In this document: positions 1-4,055 of the stretch, in pieces
Layout: each line of letters opens with the position of its first letter
How positions within the stretch are numbered: the first letter of the stretch is position 1
Assembly: GCA_964412395.1 (NCBI GenBank)
Contig: CAYPOY010000256.1
Location: forward strand, 1 to 7,587
Origin: CAYPOY01 sp964412395
GTDB taxonomy: Bacteria > Chloroflexota > Anaerolineae > B4-G1
Direction: 5' to 3'
DNA: 7,587 nt
The notes under the pieces: model-generated
What the model saw: only the letters and a program-made list of their open reading frames with translations
Databases searched by the model: none
Told to the model about the DNA's origin: nothing
Made by a program: the position numbers and the translations under genes

Positions 1-467
1 ACGTGCCGGTGGTCATGCTCACCGTCCACGACGACGAACTGAGCAAGGTGCGCGGACTGGAGTTGGGTGCCGACGATTACATCACCAAGCCCTTCAGCCA
101 CCTGGAATTGCTGGCGCGGGTGCGGGCGGTGCTGCGCCGTGCACAAACGCTGCCTCTGGCTCACGAGCAGCCCTTCGTCAGCGGTGATTTGAGCGTGGAC
201 TTTGCCCGCCGGGAGGTGACGCGGCGCGGCGAACCGGTGCCACTGACCACCACCGAGTACCACCTGCTCTACCACCTGGTGCGCAATGCCGGTCAGGTGT
301 TGACCCACGAGACGCTTCTAGCCCGCGTGTGGGGCCGCGAATACACCGACGAGATCAACTATCTCAAAGTCTACATCAGCCGTCTGCGCGCCAAACTGGA
401 GGACGATCCCCACAATCCCCAGCACATCCTCACTGAGCGCGGCATGGGCTACTGGTTCCGCAAGTGA
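1..467 (+). CDS. OmpR/PhoB-family response regulator, 3' part (5' end outside window)
   Basis: This is the C-terminal portion of a two-component transcription factor. The visible protein starts inside the receiver domain. PVVMLT carries the conserved switch Thr, LELGADDYITKPF carries the invariant Lys-Pro of the receiver active site (about visible residues 29-30), and a receiver helix follows (LELLARVRAVL). The phosphorylated Asp lies upstream of the window. After a short linker comes a winged-helix DNA-binding domain (about visible residues 60-154), with LTTTEYHLLYHLV, then LLARVWG, then the recognition helix region NYLKVYISRLRAKLE, ending in the RGMGYWF beta-hairpin wing. Stop is TGA at 465-467. 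The reading frame is open from the window edge, so base 1 is not the true start. The partner kinase is not visible; the downstream neighbour is convergent and probably unrelated. The target regulon cannot be inferred from this part. Confidence 0.95.
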   Translation, partial: VPVVMLTVHDDELSKVRGLELGADDYITKPFSHLELLARVRAVLRRAQTLPLAHEQPFVSGDLSVDFARREVTRRGEPVPLTTTEYHLLYHLVRNAGQVLTHETLLARVWGREYTDEINYLKVYISRLRAKLEDDPHNPQHILTERGMGYWFRK

Positions 468-480
468 CGGCGGGCCTGAC

Positions 481-576
481 CCCTTCCCGCCCCTCCCTCT
501 CCCCAGCCCTCTCCCCGAAGCGAGGGGAGGGAGTTCTTCTCCCCCTTCCCTCGCAGGGAAGGGGGCCGGGGGGTTA
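481..576. repeat. Intergenic pyrimidine/purine-biased hairpin repeat
   Basis: The gap between two convergent genes consists almost entirely of C/T blocks followed by their G/A complements. Two inverted repeats are visible: CTCCCC (511-516) with GGGGAG (524-529), and a perfect 11-bp stem at 541-565. The segment ends in a G-run followed by TTAGG. This resembles dispersed intergenic repeats that I recall from Chloroflexota and other GC-rich genomes, but only one copy is in the window, so repetitiveness is inferred. Its distal edge contains the stop codon of the phosphatase gene on the minus strand. Confidence 0.55.
541..565. terminator. Perfect 11-bp hairpin between convergent genes, possible bidirectional terminator
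   Basis: CCCCCTTCCCT (541-551) pairs perfectly with AGGGAAGGGGG (555-565) around a 3-nt loop. It sits between the stop of the response regulator (467) and the stop of the convergent phosphatase (574), where a bidirectional terminator is expected. There is no clear T-run on either side, so it is not a classical intrinsic terminator. It may act only as an RNA 3' stabiliser or as part of the repeat. Confidence 0.4.
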
Positions 577-1284
577 GGTTGACCCCTCCATCTCCCGCGG
601 GGTGCCGACCACCGGCCAACCTCGTTCGGCAGCGACTGCCGCCAGGCGTGGCTCTGGATACACCACCACCGGGTGGCCGACCCGCTCCAGCGCTGGCAGG
701 TCGAAGAGGGTGTCGGCGTAGGCGGTACAGGCCGTCGGCTCCACCTCGGGGTGTGCGCTCAGATAGGCCTCCAGGCGCAGCGCCTTACCCTCGGTGAAGC
801 ACAGCGGTGGCACGATGCGCCCACTATAGCGACCGTTGCGCAGCGCCAGTTCCGTGCCCAGCGCTCCGTCCAACTCCAGCCGCGCAGCAATGGTCGCCAA
901 CAGCGGCTGGAAGGTGCCCGAGAGCAACACCACCGGTTCCCCCTGCGCCTGGTGGTTGCGCAGCCGCGCCAGCACGTCGGCCCGCAGGTTGGGGAGCACA
1001 TCCTCTGCCGTCACCCAGTCGAAGACCTGTTGGGCACGCTGCGACGTCAGCCCGCTCAACAACCAGGCCATGTGGACCGCCCACTCCCGGAAAAAGCGCT
1101 CCCCGCTGACCAGTCCCAGCCGGTACAGCAATCCCAACGCCATGTGGGTGGACAAGAAGAAGTAGAGGGTGGGCAGTTTCACCCGGTGACACTGATGGTG
1201 ACGCTTCAGCGCCTGCCAGATGTGACCAGTATACAGCGTGCCGTCCAGGTCGCAGAAGACCACCGCGCGGGCAACTTTGTCCAT
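574..1284 (-). CDS. HAD-IB family phosphatase (SerB-like hydrolase)
   Basis: A 236-aa cytoplasmic HAD-superfamily hydrolase of the phosphoserine-phosphatase-like IB subclass. Motif I is DLDGTL near residues 12-17, where D12 would be the nucleophile and D14 the general acid/base. An alpha-helical type-I cap follows (about 20-95). Motif II is LLSGT (S122), motif III is the Lys in TEGKALRLEAYL (K167), and motif IV is AYADTLFDLPAL (D191, D195). The C-terminal GHPVVVYPEPRLAAVAAERGWPVV block is typical of HAD-IB proteins, in which motif IV more often reads YSDS or YGDS. Length fits the family. The ATG at 1282-1284 follows a purine-rich GAGGGGG at suitable distance. A strong promoter lies at 1332-1359. 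The substrate is not evident: phosphoserine, a lipid phosphate or another small phosphoester are all possible. The C-terminal tail after PVVGTP is short, and the stop lies in the adjoining repeat. Confidence 0.9.
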   Translation of the reverse strand: MDKVARAVVFCDLDGTLYTGHIWQALKRHHQCHRVKLPTLYFFLSTHMALGLLYRLGLVSGERFFREWAVHMAWLLSGLTSQRAQQVFDWVTAEDVLPNLRADVLARLRNHQAQGEPVVLLSGTFQPLLATIAARLELDGALGTELALRNGRYSGRIVPPLCFTEGKALRLEAYLSAHPEVEPTACTAYADTLFDLPALERVGHPVVVYPEPRLAAVAAERGWPVVGTPREMEGST

Positions 1285-1331
1285 AGTACCCCCTCGCTCC
1301 GCTCTCCGTTATTTCCACAGTTCATCACGGT

Positions 1332-1359
1332 AGTATAACCGTAGGGCAGCCTTTGTCAA
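1332..1359 (-). promoter_or_regulatory. Near-consensus sigma-70-type promoter for the HAD phosphatase
   Basis: Read on the minus strand, a perfect -35 box TTGACA (1359 to 1354) is followed after 16 nt by -10 TATACT (1337 to 1332). The expected start is near 1325, giving a leader of about 40 nt before the ATG at 1284. The -10 box is exactly flanked by an inverted repeat on the plus strand, ACGGT (1327-1331) and ACCGT (1338-1342), which could be an operator. Confidence 0.8.
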
Positions 1360-1469
1360 CTGGACGTTGCGGCAATTGGGTCTCGTGCACCGGAAACGGC
1401 ATGCAGTGGGCGCTCGCTTAACTACTTTTTACTCTTTTGTAACCCGTTTTGACCTTTTTTCTCCCGTCA

Positions 1470-1491
1470 GGTTACTCTCATAGATTATCAT
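1470..1491 (+). promoter_or_regulatory. Possible promoter of the small membrane protein gene
   Basis: The 1425-1491 stretch is the most AT-rich part of the intergenic region. A -10-like TATCAT lies at 1486-1491, only 6 nt before the ATG at 1498, and no Shine-Dalgarno sequence precedes that ATG, so any transcript would be leaderless. No good -35 is found at 16-18 nt. An alternative pairing is TTGACC (1449-1454) with TTACTC (1472-1477), spacing 17. The inverted pair GTAACC (1439-1444) and GGTTAC (1470-1475) brackets this alternative. Confidence 0.3.
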
Positions 1492-1497
1492 GCTGTT

Positions 1498-1725
1498 ATG
1501 GAAGGGCAAAGCGGCACACGTGAGGAGACCTCTTCCCTGGAGCAAAGGGGGCCGGCGACAGGCCGCGGCCAGTATGCCGTGCAGCCTTCATCTGAACCAT
1601 CGGCCTTGTACCGCCGGCGTCGCCTGCCTCGCCTGAACCAGGCCACCGTTACTGCTTTGCTGATCGTGATACTCATCGCTGCGAGCGTGCTGGTGGCTCT
1701 GATCACCTGCTGGATCGGCCATTAG
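1498..1725 (+). CDS. Small tail-anchored single-pass membrane protein, unknown function
   Basis: I do not recognise a family for this 75-aa protein. Residues 1-36 are polar and probably disordered (Glu, Gln, Ser, Gly-rich). A basic cluster LYRRRRLPRL (about 37-46) directly precedes one hydrophobic helix (about 49-72, VTALLIVILIAASVLVALI), leaving only a few residues at the C-terminus. By the positive-inside rule the N-terminal part is cytoplasmic and the protein is tail-anchored. It lies 79 nt upstream of the DegV gene on the same strand and could be cotranscribed. The start ATG has no Shine-Dalgarno sequence but sits just below a TATCAT element, which would fit leaderless expression. The basic block followed by a sharply defined hydrophobic helix argues that it is real, but a chance open frame cannot be excluded. 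Confidence 0.5.
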   Translation: MEGQSGTREETSSLEQRGPATGRGQYAVQPSSEPSALYRRRRLPRLNQATVTALLIVILIAASVLVALITCWIGH

Positions 1726-1792
1726 GGCTGGATAGAGACAATTTGCATATGCGCCATACGTCCGATGGGCGGGTGATGGAAGAATAACAAAT

Positions 1793-1799
1793 AGGAGGT
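1793..1799 (+). promoter_or_regulatory. Ribosome binding site deciding the GTG start of the DegV gene
   Basis: AGGAGGT lies 5 nt before the GTG at 1805. The ATG at 1800 is in another frame and meets a stop two codons later, so it cannot be the start. I see no convincing promoter between 1726 and 1792; an 8-bp palindrome GCATATGC occurs at 1745-1752. Confidence 0.75.
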
Positions 1800-1804
1800 A
1801 TGTT

Positions 1805-2674
1805 GTGAGTCGCATCGCTATCGTGACCGAGTCGTCAGCCAATCTGCCGCCCAAGGTGGTAGCGAAATATGGCATCCACGTCCTGCCGCTCAGGATCATC
1901 TGGGATGGTAAGGTGCTGCGCGACGGAGTGGACATCACGCCCCAGGAGTTCTACGCCCGGCTGCGGATGGACCACTGCATGCCGACGACTTCGGCGCTCA
2001 GTCCCAGCGAACTGCTGAGAACATTCCGCTCGCTGTCAGAGGAGGCCGAGGCCATCGTGGCCATCCTCCTGTCCCAGGAACTCAGCGGCACGTTCGAAGC
2101 AGCGCAGATGGCCCAGCAACTGGCGCCCACGCTGCCCCTGCACCTCGTGGATTCGCGCACGGCGGCCATGGCGCAGGGTTTCATTGTGCTGGAGGCCGCC
2201 CGGGCGGCTGCGGCCGGGGCCACCGTCGAGCAAGTCGTTGCCCGCGCACAGGAGATGATCCCCCGCGTGCAACTTCTGGCCGTGCTGGAGACACTGGAGT
2301 ACTTGCACCGTGGAGGGCGCATCGGCACAGCCTCCGTCTTCCTCGGCTCGATGCTCCAGATGAAGTCCATCGTCGGCATCCCACCCGGGAGTGGCTCGGT
2401 GGTCGGCGTCGCCCGGCCCCGCACCTGGAGACGCGCCGTCGCGCGCATGGTAGACTTGATGGCCGAGCAGGTGGGTGACCGGCCAGTCCACGTTGCCGTC
2501 AGCCACGGCGATCACGAGGAGGATGCGGCGGCTCTGGCAGAGGAGTTGCAGCGCCGCTTCGACGTGCGCGAACTCTACACCACCTACTTCACGCCGGTGA
2601 TGGGTGCCCACGCCGGCCCGGTTCTCGGCGTCTCGTTTTATGCGGATGGGAACACATCCGTTCGAACGGTTTAG
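1805..2674 (+). CDS. DegV (FakB-like) fatty-acid-binding protein
   Basis: A 289-aa DegV-family protein. Members bind one long-chain fatty acid in a pocket between two alpha/beta domains. FakB-type members present it to the kinase FakA (DAK2 family), giving acyl-phosphate for phospholipid synthesis. Visible family landmarks are IVTESSANLPP near the N-terminus (usually IVTDSTADLP), MPTTSALSPSE with the conserved Thr-Ser (about 60-69), LSQELSGTFEAA (about 89-100, SGT motif), LEYLHRGGRI (about 164-173), LQMKSIVGI, and the C-terminal MGAHAGPVLGVSFY (about 266-279, usually G-x-HxGPG). Length matches the family. The start is GTG, fixed by AGGAGGT. It heads a close-packed string with a CDP-alcohol transferase-like gene and a PlsY-like gene, which supports a lipid role. 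No FakA gene is present in the window, so delivery to a kinase is inferred. Confidence 0.92.
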   Translation: MSRIAIVTESSANLPPKVVAKYGIHVLPLRIIWDGKVLRDGVDITPQEFYARLRMDHCMPTTSALSPSELLRTFRSLSEEAEAIVAILLSQELSGTFEAAQMAQQLAPTLPLHLVDSRTAAMAQGFIVLEAARAAAAGATVEQVVARAQEMIPRVQLLAVLETLEYLHRGGRIGTASVFLGSMLQMKSIVGIPPGSGSVVGVARPRTWRRAVARMVDLMAEQVGDRPVHVAVSHGDHEEDAAALAEELQRRFDVRELYTTYFTPVMGAHAGPVLGVSFYADGNTSVRTV

Positions 2675-2681
2675 GGAGGAG
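2674..2681 (+). promoter_or_regulatory. Ribosome binding site overlapping the DegV stop codon
   Basis: GGGAGGAG begins on the last base of the DegV stop TAG (2672-2674). The core GGAGG (2675-2679) is 1 nt from a GTG at 2681 but 4 nt from the ATG at 2684, so ATG 2684 is the more credible start of the next gene. The arrangement suggests translational coupling. Confidence 0.65.
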
Positions 2682-2683
2682 TG

Positions 2684-3235
2684 ATGAATATACTGGCCGA
2701 CGCATTGACAACGCTGCGTTGTGTGTTCGTGTTGGCCATCCTCTACGCTGGGGTGGTGGAGGGGCCAACCGAGGGGCTGGCTACGGTGGCCCTGCTGACC
2801 ATTCTGGCCTGGATCAGCGACGTGCTGGACGGGCCACTGGCCCGCCGGGCGCGCCGCCCGACCCGCCTGGGCTGGTGCGATCTGATGGCGGACCTCGGGC
2901 TGACGTTGGCGCTGGCGACCTGCCTGGTCGCGTGGAAGGTGGCACCGCTCCTGCTCGTCGCGGGTGTACTGGCGCTCGCCGGCCTGGGTGTGCGGGCTTT
3001 CCACGCTCTGGCGCCGCTGCAACTGGCGATGGGGCTAGTCTATGGTGCGTTCATCCTCGCCGCCTGGCACGTCGCTCCAGAATGGGGCCGCGCACTGGTG
3101 GGTGGCGTTGGACTTCTCGTGTTGCTCAACCCCCGGCGGGCCTGGCAGCAAGTCACGGGGTTCCTGAACCAAGCAGGAGGTATACTCGGGCGCGTGCCGC
3201 CATCCGCGTTCGCTCGGGCAGAAGATAGGAGATGA
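2684..3235 (+). CDS. CDP-alcohol phosphatidyltransferase-like membrane protein
   Basis: A 183-aa integral membrane protein with about six hydrophobic segments. The CDP-alcohol phosphotransferase signature lies at the cytoplasmic end of TM2: D46-x2-D49-G50-x2-A53-R54-x8-G63-x2-D66-x3-D70. In the family these Asp residues bind the metal and the CDP-lipid pyrophosphate, and the enzymes transfer a phosphatidyl group to an alcohol such as glycerol-3-phosphate or inositol. The usual spacing is G-x3-D; here one residue is missing between G63 and D66. All four Asp residues and the DG/AR pairs are kept. Length fits PgsA-like enzymes. The last 35 residues or so are hydrophilic. It follows the DegV gene by 9 nt and ends in an ATGA overlap (3232-3235) with an 11-codon mini-frame. 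The acceptor alcohol cannot be read from the sequence. Activity is probable but not assured, given the altered spacing. Confidence 0.82.
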   Translation: MNILADALTTLRCVFVLAILYAGVVEGPTEGLATVALLTILAWISDVLDGPLARRARRPTRLGWCDLMADLGLTLALATCLVAWKVAPLLLVAGVLALAGLGVRAFHALAPLQLAMGLVYGAFILAAWHVAPEWGRALVGGVGLLVLLNPRRAWQQVTGFLNQAGGILGRVPPSAFARAEDRR

Positions 3236-3263
3236 ACCGATGGATAGGGAGGAGCAATAAGAG

Positions 3264-3959
3264 ATGATCTGGCAAGCGATCCTTCTGTGCATCGGCGCCT
3301 ACCTGCTGGGCTCAATCCCCACGGCTTACCTGGCCGGCCGTTGGCTGCGGGGTATTGATGTCCGCCAATACGGCACCGGCAATGTGGGTGGCTCCAACGT
3401 CTGGCACAGCGTGGCTCGCTGGGCCATCGTTCCGGTGGGCCTATTCGACGTTGGCATGGCGGCGCTGCCAGCCTGGCTGGCGCTTGGCCCGTTGGATCTG
3501 GGCTACCCGGTGGCCGTCGCCGCCGGGCTGTGCGTTGCCCTGGGCCACGCCTGGTCGTCCTACCTGGGCTTCACCGGCGGGCGGGCGCTTTCGAGCATCT
3601 TAGGCACGCTGGCGGTCGTCTTCCCCTGGGGCGTGCTCATCCAACTGTCGCTTATGGGCCTGGGGTTGGTGCTACACATTGAAGCCCTGTCTGCATCGCT
3701 GGGGTTGCTCGCTCTGCCGCTCTTGAGTCTGGCTTTCGGTCGGCCGCCGGCCGTGACCTGGGGCTGCGTGGCTATGATCGTGCTGACCGCGGTCAAGCGG
3801 GTGGAGGCCAACCGCGCGCCGCTGCCGTCGGGTCCCGAGCGGCGCAAAGTTGTCTGGCGGCGATTGTGGCTGGATCGCGACATGCCTTCCCACGAGGAGT
3901 GGGTGGCCCGCGGGCCTGCTGAGGCGCAGCCGGGCGAGGGAGGAGGCAACGCGCGATGA
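3264..3959 (+). CDS. PlsY-like glycerol-3-phosphate acyltransferase, divergent
   Basis: A 231-aa polytopic membrane protein of the PlsY/YgiH family, which uses acyl-phosphate to acylate glycerol-3-phosphate at the inner membrane face. Motif 1 is well kept: LLGSIPTAYLAG (about 14-25) and YGTGNVGGSN (about 36-45, family GSGNxGATN). Motif 2 is clearly altered: GHAWSSYLGFTGGRALS (about 94-110), where the family normally reads GH-x-FPVFL-x-FKGGKGVA, so both Lys and the GVA part are lost. Motif 3 is weak: VKRVEANRAPLPSGPERR (about 177-194, family HR-x-N-x2-R-x3-G-x-E). A hydrophilic tail of about 40 residues makes it longer than the usual 190-210 aa. The start ATG at 3264 has AGGGAGGAG at 3246-3254. 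Its stop overlaps the next ATG (ATGA at 3956). Fold assignment is firm; catalytic competence on glycerol-3-phosphate is uncertain. Confidence 0.85.
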   Translation: MIWQAILLCIGAYLLGSIPTAYLAGRWLRGIDVRQYGTGNVGGSNVWHSVARWAIVPVGLFDVGMAALPAWLALGPLDLGYPVAVAAGLCVALGHAWSSYLGFTGGRALSSILGTLAVVFPWGVLIQLSLMGLGLVLHIEALSASLGLLALPLLSLAFGRPPAVTWGCVAMIVLTAVKRVEANRAPLPSGPERRKVVWRRLWLDRDMPSHEEWVARGPAEAQPGEGGGNAR

Positions 3960-4018
3960 GACTGTTTCGACACCGGAGTCAGCGCACTGTCGCGTTTGTG
4001 CTCAGCGGCGCGCCGTGA
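3956..4018 (+). pseudogene. 20-codon stub resembling the N-terminus of a patatin-like phospholipase
   Basis: An ATG that overlaps the PlsY-like stop (ATGA, 3956-3959) lies 9 nt after a strong ribosome site, GGGAGGAGG (3938-3946). The frame encodes a basic N-terminus (MRLFRHRSQR) followed by TVAFVLSGAP and then TGA at 4016. Patatin-like (RssA-type) phospholipases commonly begin with a short basic stretch and then a first beta-strand of the form AFVLSGGG, the glycine-rich oxyanion loop. Here the frame stops right where the GGG should continue, next to the palindrome GGCGCGCC (4007-4014). I read it as the remnant of an operon gene whose body was deleted. A coupled leader peptide, or chance, remain alternatives because the match covers only about ten residues. 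Confidence 0.4.
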
Positions 4019-4038
4019 TACCCCTTATTCCCCACTTG

Positions 4039-4047
4039 TGGTAAAAT
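4039..4047 (+). promoter_or_regulatory. Extended -10 promoter giving a probably leaderless UbiB-family mRNA
   Basis: TG-G-TAAAAT (TG at 4039-4040, hexamer at 4042-4047) is a good extended -10 element, and no recognisable -35 lies 16-18 nt upstream. Transcription would start at about 4054-4056, at or next to the ATG at 4056. No Shine-Dalgarno sequence precedes that ATG, which agrees with a leaderless transcript. Confidence 0.55.
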
Positions 4048-4055
4048 AGACGTTG

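Noticed and set aside
475..573. CRISPR-like array in the repeat-rich gap
   Set aside because: The repeats are inverted and purine/pyrimidine-biased, with no regular direct repeat-spacer pattern and no cas gene nearby.
673..1338. Long plus-strand frame opposite the phosphatase gene
   Set aside because: It is antisense to a gene with clear HAD motifs. Its product is rich in Gln, Arg and His and has no recognisable domain, as expected for a shadow frame in GC-rich DNA.
2681..2683. GTG as start of the CDP-alcohol transferase-like gene
   Set aside because: Only 1 nt separates it from the GGAGG core, too close for initiation; ATG 2684 is better placed.
2036..3022. Long minus-strand frame (328 codons) across the DegV and CDP-alcohol transferase genes
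   Set aside because: It spans two plus-strand genes that have family motifs and ribosome sites. The antisense product is low-complexity Gln/Arg/His-rich.
4053..4055. TTG one codon upstream as start of the UbiB-family gene
   Set aside because: ATG 4056 fits the extended -10 position at least as well and is the stronger codon. The difference is one residue.
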